NCBI GenBank assembly: GCA_965229885.1
Contig: CBDDJX010000003.1
Coordinates: 1,674,001-1,738,000, forward strand
Length of the DNA: 64,000 nt
Direction: 5' to 3'
Source: DATLLJ01 sp965229885
GTDB lineage: Bacteria > Acidobacteriota > Vicinamibacteria > Vicinamibacterales > CAVVIG01
This document shows, in pieces, positions 1-7,961 of this stretch; position 1 is the stretch's first letter, and each line of letters starts with the position of its first letter. The notes under the pieces are model-generated. The model was not told the DNA's origin. It searched no databases and saw nothing but the letters and a program-made list of their open reading frames with translations. The translations under genes and the position numbers were made by a program.

Positions 1-576
1 GCGCTCTTCGTGACCCTCGATCCGCTCATCCGCCAGGTCAGGCTGCCTGACAGCCGCGAGCTCCTCGTGTCCGACACTGTCGGATTCATCGATCGTCTGC
101 CCCACGCGCTCGTCGCCGCTTTTCGTGCGACGCTCGAGGAAGTCGCGGCCGCGGATCTCATCCTCCATGTGACAGACGCGGCAGCACCGGACCGCGAGCG
201 GCAGATGTCGGCCGTCCGGCAGGTGCTCGAAGAGGTGGGAGCGATCGACGTGCCGCTCATCGAGGTCTATAGCAAGGGCGACCTCCTGACCCCCGACGAG
301 CGCCGCCGGCTGCAGGAGCAGGAGCCCGGCGCGCTCTGCATCTCAGCCGTGCGGCGAGAGGGCATAGCCGAGCTGGTTGGCACCCTGGCGTCGCGTCTCG
401 CGCTGGACGTCCGCCGCGTGACGCTGACCTTCAATCCCGACGATCCCGCCGATCGCGAAGGGATTGCCCGCCTGTACCGCCACGCCCGCGTGCTCGTTCA
501 CGAAACGCGTGACGGGCAGGTGTCAATCGTCGCCGACGTGCCGCGGCGGCTTCTCGGGCAACTTGGCCTGCACTGA
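1..576 (+). CDS. hflX: GTPase HflX, C-terminal part (5' truncated by window)
   Basis: Ribosome-associated GTPase of the HflX family, which splits or rescues stalled ribosomes. The open frame enters from base 1 (A-L-F-V-T-L-D-P), so only the end of the GTPase domain and the C-terminal domain are visible. Switch/G3 motif DTVGF is at about residue 25, followed by the family-typical LPHALVAAFRATLEE helix. The G5-like element CISAV is present. The usual G4 NKxD appears as SKGD (within IEVYSKGDLL), a deviation worth noting. TGA stop at 574-576. Family assignment is secure. Confidence 0.93.
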   Translation, partial: ALFVTLDPLIRQVRLPDSRELLVSDTVGFIDRLPHALVAAFRATLEEVAAADLILHVTDAAAPDRERQMSAVRQVLEEVGAIDVPLIEVYSKGDLLTPDERRRLQEQEPGALCISAVRREGIAELVGTLASRLALDVRRVTLTFNPDDPADREGIARLYRHARVLVHETRDGQVSIVADVPRRLLGQLGLH

Positions 577-587
577 GCCTGCCGAAA
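574..587 (-). repeat. 14-nt dispersed word TTTCGGCAGGCTCA, copy 1
   Basis: Read on the minus strand, this is TTTCGGCAGGCTCA. The identical 14-mer occurs on the plus strand at 21838-21851. Here it starts at the hflX stop codon; the other copy lies at the 5' end of gmk. It resembles the widely dispersed GAGCCTGTCGAAGG-type words of many genomes. Function unknown. Confidence 0.6.
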
Positions 588-615
588 GGCCGCGCGGCGA
601 TGTAAACTTTTCCGG

Positions 616-1989
616 ATGCGAAAAGGCGTCTTCGTCGGGCTTACCGCGCTTGTCGTGATCGCCGCATGCGGGCCGAAGACCGTACCGCTGCCGATCGTCT
701 CGTCGCCAAGATTTCCCGACTTCATCGCACCCATCGTCCCCGCGGAGTTCGCCAACACGGCGGCCGCCCAGCATGAAATGCGCGGCTGGACGTTTCTCCA
801 GGCCGGCGATCTAAGGAATGCCGACCGTGAGTTTACAGCGGCGCTCAAGACGACGCCGGCCTTCTACTCCGCCGAGATCGGCATCGGCTACGTCGAGCTG
901 GCGCGGGGGGATCAGGACGCCGCGTTGGCGCGCTTCGATCGCGCCCTCGAACGTCAGGCGGCAGACCCGTCGGCGCTCGTCGGACGAGGTGAAGCCAATC
1001 TGGGGCTCGGTCGCGAAGCCGCCGCGCTCGCCGCCTTCGAAGCCGCGCGCGCCGCCGATCCGGCGTTGACGCAGATCGCGCGGCGCGTCGAGGTCTTGAA
1101 GTTCCGCGTGGCCGAGCAGCGGCTCGCCAGTGCGCGGACCGCCGCCGCCGCCGGGCGCATCGAGGAGGCAGTCGGCGCCTACACCACCGCGATCGCGAGC
1201 TCTCCGGGCAGCTCGTTTCTTTATCGCGAGCTGGCCGGGGTCGAGCGGCAGGATGGCGACGGGACGTCCGCGCTCGCGCACTTCCGTACGGCCGTCGAGC
1301 TCGATCCGACTGACGCTGGTTCGTTGACCGCGATTGGCGAGCTTCTCGAGGCGGCCGGCGATTTCGACGGCGCCGCGAAGGCGTACGCCGACGCTCTCGT
1401 GATCGAACAGACGGCGGCGCTCCAGGCGAAGCTCGATGCCGTTCTGGCAAAGGCCGCGCGCGCGCGGCTGCCCGCACCATACCGGGAGATCGACACGGCT
1501 CCGCAAGTCACGCGCGGAGAGCTCGCCGCCCTGATTGGCGTCCGGCTGGCGCCGCTGCTGCAGCCGGACGGGCGTGTTGACGCCGAGCCGATCACCGACG
1601 TGCGAGGTGACTGGGCAGCCTCCTGGATCCTCATCGTTACGCGCGCTGGTATCATGGAGCCGTTCGCCAACCACGCGTTTGAGCCGCGCACCGTGGTACG
1701 TCGGATCGATCTTGCGCAGGCCGTCGAACGTCTACTCACGCGGATCGCGCCGCTCAAACCGGCAGCGGCCAAAGCGTGGGAATCGACACAGTGGCCGTTT
1801 CCAGATCTAGGGACGAGCCACCTCGCGTACCAGGCGGCGTCCAACTCCGTCGCGGCCGGTGTGTTGACGACCGCGCCTGACGGCGGGTTTGAGCCCTCCA
1901 GAATCGTCACGGGTCGAGAAGCGGTGGAGGCGATCCAGAGTCTCGAAGTACTGGCCGGCCTGCCTGCATCGGGTAAGGCACAGCGATGA
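616..1989 (+). CDS. TPR lipoprotein with SLH-like C-terminal region
   Basis: Predicted exported lipoprotein of 457 aa. The N-terminus has a short charged start (MRKG), a hydrophobic stretch and a lipobox ending VVIAAC at about residue 18. Residues 50-290 are Ala-rich tetratricopeptide repeats (for example YVELARGDQDAALARFDRAL), normally protein-binding scaffolds. Residues 300-450 resemble S-layer homology modules: two FPDL/DVRGDW-type segments followed by GVL...GF.P...VTR. This suggests envelope anchoring in addition to the lipid. The gene ends in an ATGA overlap with pgsA, so it is cotranscribed with it. Specific function unknown. Confidence 0.82.
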   Translation: MRKGVFVGLTALVVIAACGPKTVPLPIVSSPRFPDFIAPIVPAEFANTAAAQHEMRGWTFLQAGDLRNADREFTAALKTTPAFYSAEIGIGYVELARGDQDAALARFDRALERQAADPSALVGRGEANLGLGREAAALAAFEAARAADPALTQIARRVEVLKFRVAEQRLASARTAAAAGRIEEAVGAYTTAIASSPGSSFLYRELAGVERQDGDGTSALAHFRTAVELDPTDAGSLTAIGELLEAAGDFDGAAKAYADALVIEQTAALQAKLDAVLAKAARARLPAPYREIDTAPQVTRGELAALIGVRLAPLLQPDGRVDAEPITDVRGDWAASWILIVTRAGIMEPFANHAFEPRTVVRRIDLAQAVERLLTRIAPLKPAAAKAWESTQWPFPDLGTSHLAYQAASNSVAAGVLTTAPDGGFEPSRIVTGREAVEAIQSLEVLAGLPASGKAQR

Positions 1990-2558
1990 CCGTGTTCACG
2001 CTGGCCAATCAGCTGACGCTGCTTCGCATGCTCCTGATTCCGGCGTTCGTCATCCTCGTGATCTACGGCGAGTTTGGCTGGGCACTCGGCGTGTTCGTGC
2101 TGGCGGGGACGACCGACGGCCTCGACGGGCTGATCGCGCGCCTCGCCGATCAGAAGACCAGCATCGGCGCCTGGCTCGATCCGATGGCGGACAAGCTGCT
2201 GCTCGTCAGCACCTTCATCGTCCTCACCTGGCCCGGCCTCGGGCTGGCCAACCGCTTCCCGATCTGGCTGACGGTCTGCATCATCAGCCGGGATCTCGTG
2301 ATCACCCTGACGGTTGTCATCGTGAATCTCGCCATCGGACGGCGCACGTTCAGGCCGTCAATCTTTGGAAAGATCGCGACCGCCACGTATATGGTGACCG
2401 CAGTGGTCGCGATGGTGTTCAACTACCTGGGCTATCACTCGCCGCTGTTCGATGTCTTGGTGTGGTCCTCGCTGGCCATCACGCTCATCTCGGCGTTCCA
2501 TTACATCTTCCACGCGGCGCGGATCATCGACACGCCTCAGCAGGCGGAGACCAGATGA
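1986..2558 (+). CDS. pgsA: CDP-diacylglycerol--glycerol-3-phosphate 3-phosphatidyltransferase
   Basis: Integral membrane CDP-alcohol phosphatidyltransferase that commits CDP-diacylglycerol to phosphatidylglycerol synthesis. The 190 aa protein carries the family signature DG-x2-AR-x8-G-x3-D-x3-D, visible as DGLIAR...G-AWLD-PMAD near residues 44-66. The acidic residues bind the metal and CDP group. Several hydrophobic helices follow. Start ATG overlaps the preceding stop (ATGA), and the stop overlaps the next ATG, so three genes form one tight operon. PgsA is the most likely identity; another CDP-alcohol transferase is possible. Confidence 0.88.
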   Translation: MTVFTLANQLTLLRMLLIPAFVILVIYGEFGWALGVFVLAGTTDGLDGLIARLADQKTSIGAWLDPMADKLLLVSTFIVLTWPGLGLANRFPIWLTVCIISRDLVITLTVVIVNLAIGRRTFRPSIFGKIATATYMVTAVVAMVFNYLGYHSPLFDVLVWSSLAITLISAFHYIFHAARIIDTPQQAETR

Positions 2559-3643
2559 AGCGACATCTGGCGTTGTTGTTGGCCTTCGCGATGGTCACAT
2601 GGGACTTGGGCCGGACCCTCTCGGCACAGACCTCTCCGCCGAAGCAGGCGGTCGTTGAAACGACCGCAGGCACGTTCATCATCGACCTGACGCCTGAGAG
2701 CGCGCCGAACCAGGCCGCGTATTTCATGAAGGTCGCGGCCGAGGGCGGCTACGACGGGACGATCTTTCACAGGATGATTCCACGGGGAATGGTGCAGGGT
2801 GGCGATCCGTTGTCGAAGGATCCGGAGAAACGCGCGACCTACGGCACCGGCGGCCTGAACGTGGTGAAAGACGATGCGCCAGCTCCGAAGATGACCAGGG
2901 GCTCGGTGGCCGCGGTGACAGTCCCTGGAAAACCCAACAGCGCCGGCGCGCAATTCTTTATTGTCCTGGTCGATCAACCGACGCTCGACGGCAAGTACAG
3001 CGTCTTCGGCCGCGTCTCGGACGGGATGGAGGCCTTGTTCAAGATTTCGGCGACGCCGGTCGATGCAGCGGGGCTGGCGACCGAGCGTGCGGAGATCCAT
3101 CGCGTGACGATTCGCGATACGCCACCCGAGCCCTTCGTCACCGAGAGCGTGGAGGAGTTGGGCACGTACCGTGCGGTGCTTGACACCGGCGAGGGTCCCA
3201 TCACGATCGAGTTCCTCACAGATAAGGCGCCTGACACGGTCCGCCAGTTCATGCGGATGGCGGCAGCGGGCGTGTACACCGGCATGGCGTTCCACCGGGT
3301 CGCGCCCGGCTTTGTCATCCAGACCGGCGCGGAGGGAACGCGCGCAGTTCCCTTCACCGAGAAGCAGCAGAGGTTGATTCACCCACTCACCCCGGAGTTC
3401 AGCGACACGAAGCACGTGAAGGGCATCGTGTCGATGGCCCACGGCGCCGAGCCGGGGAGCGCAACAACATCGTTTTTTGTTTGTACAGGAACGTCGACGC
3501 CGCTCGACGGTCAGTACGCCGCGTTCGGGCGGGTCGTCGACGGGATGGCGGCGGTCGAGGCGATTGAAAAAGCGCCCGCGAACGGTGAGACGCCAATTAA
3601 TCGGATCGAGCTCAGAACGATCAGGATCGAGAAGGCAAAGTAG
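2555..3643 (+). CDS. exported tandem-cyclophilin peptidyl-prolyl cis-trans isomerase
   Basis: Peptidyl-prolyl isomerase with two cyclophilin domains in one 362 aa chain. I place the start at ATG 2555 (MKRHLALLL), overlapping the pgsA stop; a signal peptide runs to about residue 26 (LSAQT). Domain 1 (about 30-185) has FHRMIPRGMVQGGDP and AGAQFFI; domain 2 (about 205-360) has FHRVAPGFVIQTGAE and ATTSFFV. Both keep the catalytic Arg of the FHR motif. Single-domain periplasmic cyclophilins are the norm, so the duplication is notable. Probably assists folding of exported proteins. Confidence 0.92.
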   Translation: MKRHLALLLAFAMVTWDLGRTLSAQTSPPKQAVVETTAGTFIIDLTPESAPNQAAYFMKVAAEGGYDGTIFHRMIPRGMVQGGDPLSKDPEKRATYGTGGLNVVKDDAPAPKMTRGSVAAVTVPGKPNSAGAQFFIVLVDQPTLDGKYSVFGRVSDGMEALFKISATPVDAAGLATERAEIHRVTIRDTPPEPFVTESVEELGTYRAVLDTGEGPITIEFLTDKAPDTVRQFMRMAAAGVYTGMAFHRVAPGFVIQTGAEGTRAVPFTEKQQRLIHPLTPEFSDTKHVKGIVSMAHGAEPGSATTSFFVCTGTSTPLDGQYAAFGRVVDGMAAVEAIEKAPANGETPINRIELRTIRIEKAK

Positions 3644-3656
3644 GGGGCGCCTGCGG

Positions 3657-3908
3657 CTAAAGCGTCGGCAGTCGCGTGACCTTAACGACGACGCCGACCA
3701 GATATTCCACCTTGATGCGATCGCCAGGCTCCAGTGACTGTCCGACGATCGCCTCGGGGCCCACACGGGCGGCGTTCAACTGCTCGGCGGAATCGTCGGC
3801 GTGCGTGAAGACAATTTCCCAGGACATCTGCCCGTGGATGCTGACCGGCTGAATCCGCCGAAGCACAGCATCGCGCGTCCCCTTCAACATGGCTTCGAAT
3901 CCTACCAT
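3657..3908 (-). CDS. small conserved-looking hypothetical protein
   Basis: An 83 aa product starting MVGFEAML; an alternative ATG at 3890 has a better purine-rich segment (GTAGGA) upstream. The chain has a beta-rich look (WEIVFTHADD, IKVEYLVGVVVKV) with a DRIKVEYLVG segment. No family recognised. It is on the same strand as dinB and just downstream of it, separated by a repeat array at 3921-3993. Codon usage matches the neighbours, which favours a real gene. Confidence 0.5.
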   Translation of the reverse strand: MVGFEAMLKGTRDAVLRRIQPVSIHGQMSWEIVFTHADDSAEQLNAARVGPEAIVGQSLEPGDRIKVEYLVGVVVKVTRLPTL

Positions 3909-3920
3909 TCGTGCATGGAA

Positions 3921-3993
3921 CTCTCCACCGCGGAGGACGCGGAGACGCAAACAGCGGGCTCAACCTCCGTGTCCCTCGGGTCCTCCGTGGTAG
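3921..3993. repeat. inverted pair of nonamer word arrays at dinB 3' end
   Basis: Left arm has CGCGGAGGA CGCGGAGAC (period 9). Right arm has AACCTCCGT GTCCCTCGG GTCCTCCGT (period 9), the reverse complement style of the left. The arms can pair as a long imperfect hairpin. The right arm encodes the Gly/His-rich tail of DinB (HYHGGPEGHGG). It may act as a terminator-like structure between dinB and the small downstream gene, but no T-tract is present. Confidence 0.65.
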
Positions 3994-5066
3994 TGAGCGT
4001 CGTCGAAGGGCAGCCAGTCTGGCGAAACGGCGTCGCCGCACAAATTGTGGACACTGACGCCAAGCAGCCTGATCGGCCGTCGTCCGGCCTCGGTCTTGTC
4101 GAGTAGGCGCACCGCGCGCTCGACGAGCCCCGCTTCCTCCCGGGTCGGCGGGGCCGTATGGCTTCGCGTCATCGTCGTGAAGTCGCTGTGCCGGACTTTG
4201 ATCGTCACCGTCCGCGCCAGGCGCTCCCGATGGGCCAGCCATCGGGCGGCATCCGCCGCCATGCGGGCGACGGCCTCGCGAATCGCCGCGAGATCGGTGA
4301 TGTCCTGCGCATAGGTGTTCTCGGAACCCGACGATTTCGTTTCGCGGTTCGGCGTCACGGGCCGATCGTCGATGCCGTCCGCCAGTTGCCGCAGCCAGTC
4401 GGCGAGGCTGCCGACCGTGTCCCGAAGCAGATCGGGATCGGCGGCACGGACATCGATAAGCCGTTCGATGCCGCGCGCGCGCAGCTTGCGGGCGGTGACC
4501 GGGCCCACGCCCCACAGCGCATCGACCTGGAGCTGCTGCAGGAACGGCTCGACTCTATCCGGGCTGATGACCGTCAGACCGTCGGGCTTTTTCCATCCGG
4601 ACGCGATCTTCGCGAGAAACTTGTTCGGCGCAACGCCGGCGGACGCCGTGAGCCGCGTCTCGTCGCGGATGCGCTCCTTTAGGCGTTTCGCGATGCGCGT
4701 CGCCGACGACTCACCCCACTGGTTCTCGGTGACGTCGAGGTACGCCTCGTCGAGCGAGAGCGGTTCGACGAGCGGCGTCACTTCGCGAAACAGCGTGAAC
4801 ACCACGTCTGACGCGGCCTTGTAGCGGGCGAAGTCGGGCGGCACAATGACGAGCGACGGACACAGCCTGACGGCCTTCGCCATCGATATCGCCGAGTGCA
4901 CGCCGAAGACGCGCGCTTCGTAGCTAGCCGCCGCCACGACGCCGCGCCGGCCTGGCTGCCCGCCGACGACGACCGGCCGGCCGGCCAGCGCAGGATCGTC
5001 GCGCTGCTCGACCGATGCGTAGAACGCGTCCATGTCGACGTGGATGATGCGGCGGACGGTGGTCAC
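3960..5066 (-). CDS. dinB: DNA polymerase IV (Y-family translesion polymerase)
   Basis: Error-prone Y-family polymerase of 368 aa. Catalytic acidic residues are visible in HVDMDAFYASVE and SLDEAYLDVT; a helix-hairpin-helix follows (WGVGPVTARKLRARGI) and then the little-finger domain. I choose GTG 5066 (VTTVRRIIHVDMD) because upstream codons to 5123 lie in an octamer repeat array and are not family-like. Divergent from ettA. The final residues HYHGGPEGHGG come from a repeat array and are probably non-functional. Confidence 0.94.
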   Translation of the reverse strand: MTTVRRIIHVDMDAFYASVEQRDDPALAGRPVVVGGQPGRRGVVAAASYEARVFGVHSAISMAKAVRLCPSLVIVPPDFARYKAASDVVFTLFREVTPLVEPLSLDEAYLDVTENQWGESSATRIAKRLKERIRDETRLTASAGVAPNKFLAKIASGWKKPDGLTVISPDRVEPFLQQLQVDALWGVGPVTARKLRARGIERLIDVRAADPDLLRDTVGSLADWLRQLADGIDDRPVTPNRETKSSGSENTYAQDITDLAAIREAVARMAADAARWLAHRERLARTVTIKVRHSDFTTMTRSHTAPPTREEAGLVERAVRLLDKTEAGRRPIRLLGVSVHNLCGDAVSPDWLPFDDAHYHGGPEGHGG

Positions 5067-5070
5067 GCGT

Positions 5071-5142
5071 AATGAAAAAATGCCACAATGCACGAATGCG
5101 AAACAGATCGTGCTTTCCTGCATTATTGCATTTGTGCATTTA
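5071..5142. repeat. inverted octamer word arrays in dinB/ettA intergenic region
   Basis: Four plus-strand octads AATGAAAA, AATGCCAC, AATGCACG, AATGCGAA run from 5071 to 5102 in exact register. After a 16-nt spacer, octads TGCATTAT, TGCATTTG, TGCATTTA occupy 5119-5142, which are AATGCA-type words on the other strand. The arrangement fills the divergent promoter region of dinB and ettA, so it could carry regulatory or structural signals. Confidence 0.75.
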
Positions 5143-5158
5143 TGAGGGTCGTTTGTAG

Positions 5159-6832
5159 ATGCCCAAGTTCATCTACACCATGAAGGGTCTCGGAAAGGTC
5201 TACCCTCCCGATGCTAAAGTGCTCGAAGACATCTGGCTTTCGTTTCTTCCCGGCGCGAAGATTGGCGTGCTCGGCCTAAACGGCGCCGGCAAGAGTTCGA
5301 TTCTCCGCATCATGGCGGGGGAGGATCACGAGTTTATCGGCGAAGCGTTTCCAGCCGATGGCATCTCGGTCGGCATGCTCCATCAGGAGCCGCGGCTCGA
5401 TCCGATCAAGACTGTTCTCGGCAACGTCGAGGAAGGCGTGGCCGAAATCAAAGCGCTGCTCGCGCGGTACGACGAAGTGAACGCGAAGCTCGGCGAGGAT
5501 CTTTCGCCTGACGCGATGGAGAAGGTCCTCGACGAGCAATCGCGGATACAGGACAAGATCGACCACTCGAACGCGTGGGATCTCGATTCCCGCCTCGAGC
5601 TCGCGATGGACGCGCTGCGCCTTCCGCCGCCCGATGCGGAAGTCGCAAAGCTGTCGGGCGGCGAGCGTAGACGGGTGGCGCTGTGCCGGTTACTCCTGCA
5701 GTCACCAGACCTACTGCTGCTCGACGAGCCGACCAACCATCTCGACGTGGAATCAGTCGCCTGGCTCGAGCGTTTTCTCAAGGACTATCCCGGCACCGTC
5801 GTCGCCGTCACGCACGATCGCTATTTTCTCGACAACGTGGCCGGCTGGATTCTCGAGCTCGATCGTGGGCATGGCATCCCTTGGGAAGGGAACTACAGCT
5901 CCTGGCTGGAGCAGAAGCAGAATCGCCTGCAGCAGGAGGAGAAGGCTGAGTCGCGGAAGCAGCGGACGCTCGAGCGCGAGCTTGAATGGATTCGCATGTC
6001 GCCGCGGGCGCGGCAGGCGAAAGGCAAGGCGCGTCTGAATGCATACGAGGAGCTGCTGCGCGAGGAGTCGGCCCAGAAGATCGAGACCGCCGAGATCTAC
6101 ATCGCGCCAGGTCCGCGGCTTGGCGATGTGGTCGTCGAAGCGAGAGGGCTGCGCAAAGGCTACGGCGACAATCTGCTGATCGAGGATCTCAACTTCACGC
6201 TCCCGCGCGGCGGCATCGTCGGCGTCATCGGGCCGAACGGAGCGGGGAAGACCACCCTGTTCCGGATGATCACCGGACAGGAGAAGCCGGACGGGGGCAC
6301 GCTGAAGATTGGGGACACCGTGAAGATCGGGTACGTCGATCAAAGCCGCGAGGCGCTTGATGCGAACACGACGGTGTTCGAAGAGATCACCGGCGGCCAG
6401 GACGAGATTGAGCTCGGCAAGCGGAAGGTCGCCTCGCGCGCGTACGTGTCGTGGTTCAACTTCAAGGGCGCCACTCAACAGCGGACGGTGGGTGCCCTGT
6501 CCGGAGGCGAGCGCAACCGCGTGCATCTCGCCAAGCTCCTGAAGCAGGGCAGCAACCTGTTGCTGCTTGACGAGCCGACCAACGATCTCGACGTCGACAC
6601 GCTCCGCGCGCTCGAAGAGGCTCTCCTGAACTTCGCCGGTTGCGCCGTCATCATCACCCACGATCGATGGTTCCTGGACCGGGTCGCGACGCACATGCTG
6701 GCCTTCGAGGGCGACAGCGAGGTCGTCTGGTTCGAGGGCAACTGCCAGGACTACGAGGCCGACCGCAAGCGCCGGCTCGGGGCCGAGGCCGACCAGCCGC
6801 ACCGCATCAAGTACCGTAAGCTCACGCGCTGA
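5159..6832 (+). CDS. ettA: energy-dependent translational throttle protein EttA (ABC-F)
   Basis: Cytosolic ABC-F ATPase that binds the ribosomal E-site and gates entry into the elongation cycle according to ATP level. The 557 aa length is typical. ABC domain 1 has GLNGAGKSS, LSGGERRRV and LLLLDEPTNHLD; domain 2 has GPNGAGKTT, LSGGERNRV and LLLLDEPTNDLD. Between them sits the basic linker arm (RMSPRARQAKGKARLNAYEELL) characteristic of EttA. No membrane segments. Starts at ATG 5159 with MPKFIYTMKGLGKVYPP, the conserved N-terminus. Confidence 0.96.
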   Translation: MPKFIYTMKGLGKVYPPDAKVLEDIWLSFLPGAKIGVLGLNGAGKSSILRIMAGEDHEFIGEAFPADGISVGMLHQEPRLDPIKTVLGNVEEGVAEIKALLARYDEVNAKLGEDLSPDAMEKVLDEQSRIQDKIDHSNAWDLDSRLELAMDALRLPPPDAEVAKLSGGERRRVALCRLLLQSPDLLLLDEPTNHLDVESVAWLERFLKDYPGTVVAVTHDRYFLDNVAGWILELDRGHGIPWEGNYSSWLEQKQNRLQQEEKAESRKQRTLERELEWIRMSPRARQAKGKARLNAYEELLREESAQKIETAEIYIAPGPRLGDVVVEARGLRKGYGDNLLIEDLNFTLPRGGIVGVIGPNGAGKTTLFRMITGQEKPDGGTLKIGDTVKIGYVDQSREALDANTTVFEEITGGQDEIELGKRKVASRAYVSWFNFKGATQQRTVGALSGGERNRVHLAKLLKQGSNLLLLDEPTNDLDVDTLRALEEALLNFAGCAVIITHDRWFLDRVATHMLAFEGDSEVVWFEGNCQDYEADRKRRLGAEADQPHRIKYRKLTR

Positions 6833-7022
6833 GAGCGGTTCGCAACCGGCGTGACGCGACCGACAGGGGATCTGGCGTTGGCCGGCATCACACGACGCCA
6901 TCCTGGCGCCTCGGTCGATGGAGCATGGCACTTCGGCCTTGCTCGAGCGCATTCGTCCGTGGGAAGCGTGACCAAGTCGATACGGGAGGGCGCGAAAGGA
7001 ACAAACTGAGCGGCGACGCGCG

Positions 7023-7958
7023 TCACTTCACCTTGGCGCGGAAGTAATCGATCGCCTTAACGAGGCCCTCTTCGAGCGAGACCTTCGGTTCCCACTTGAG
7101 GAGCGTGCGCGCGCGGGTGATGTCGGGCTGGCGGACTTTGGGGTCGTCGGTCGGCAACGGCGTGTAGATAATCCTGCTCTTCGCGCCGGTCATCCTGATG
7201 ATCGTCCGCGCGATGTCTTCGATCGTCATCTCGCGTGGATTGCCGATGTTCACCGGATCGTTGAGGTCGGAAAGCATGAGCTTGATGATGCCGTCGACCA
7301 GGTCGGTGATGTAGGTAAAGCTCCTCGTCTGCGTACCGTCGCCGAACACGGTGACGTCCTCGTTGTGGAGCGCCTGCGAGATGAACGCCGGCACCGCCCG
7401 CCCATCGTTGACGCGCATGCGCGGCCCGTACGTGTTGAAGATGCGGACGATCTTGGCGTCGAGCCCGTGATACCGGTGGTAGGCCACGGTCAACGCTTCA
7501 GCAAACCGCTTCGCCTCGTCGTAGACACCGCGCGGCCCGATCGGGTTGACGTTCCCCCAGTACGACTCCTTCTGAGGATGCTCCAGCGGATCGCCATAGA
7601 CCTCAGACGTCGAGGCGAGAACGAACCGCGCCCCTTTCGCCTTCGCCAGGCCAAGCGCCTTGTGTGTGCCAAGCGCGCCGACCTTCAGCGTCGGAATCGG
7701 CAGCTCGAGGTAATCGATCGGGCTCGCCGGACTCGCCCAGTGCAGCACGTAGTCGACCGGACCGTCGATGTAGACGTAGTTGGTGACGTCGTGCTTGATG
7801 AACGCGAAGTCGCGGTTCTGAAGATGGGAAATGTTGGCCGTGTCGCCCGTCAGCAGGTTGTCGATCCCGACGACCGCGTAGTCGCGGTCCAGGAGGGTCT
7901 CCGCAAGGTGCGAGCCGATGAACCCTGCGGCCCCGGTGATGACGACACGTTGCTTCAC
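7023..7958 (-). CDS. UDP-glucuronate decarboxylase (UDP-xylose synthase), extended SDR
   Basis: NAD-dependent extended short-chain dehydrogenase, 311 aa, converting UDP-glucuronate to UDP-xylose. Rossmann motif GAAGFIGSHL is at residues 8-17; the catalytic pair is in VYDEAK (YxxxK), with the upstream Ser/Thr-rich ASTSEVYG. The HWASPASPIDY and FNTYGPRM segments are typical of UXS. The UDP-glucose dehydrogenase at 16175 makes its substrate, supporting the assignment. Last gene of the minus-strand exopolysaccharide block, 3 nt after the sugar transferase. A general dTDP-glucose dehydratase-type SDR is the alternative. Confidence 0.88.
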   Translation of the reverse strand: MKQRVVITGAAGFIGSHLAETLLDRDYAVVGIDNLLTGDTANISHLQNRDFAFIKHDVTNYVYIDGPVDYVLHWASPASPIDYLELPIPTLKVGALGTHKALGLAKAKGARFVLASTSEVYGDPLEHPQKESYWGNVNPIGPRGVYDEAKRFAEALTVAYHRYHGLDAKIVRIFNTYGPRMRVNDGRAVPAFISQALHNEDVTVFGDGTQTRSFTYITDLVDGIIKLMLSDLNDPVNIGNPREMTIEDIARTIIRMTGAKSRIIYTPLPTDDPKVRQPDITRARTLLKWEPKVSLEEGLVKAIDYFRAKVK

Positions 7959-7961
7959 AGA

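Noticed and set aside
5753..6952. 399-codon minus-strand frame opposite ettA
   Set aside because: Shadow of EttA; codon pattern and composition are those of an antisense frame.
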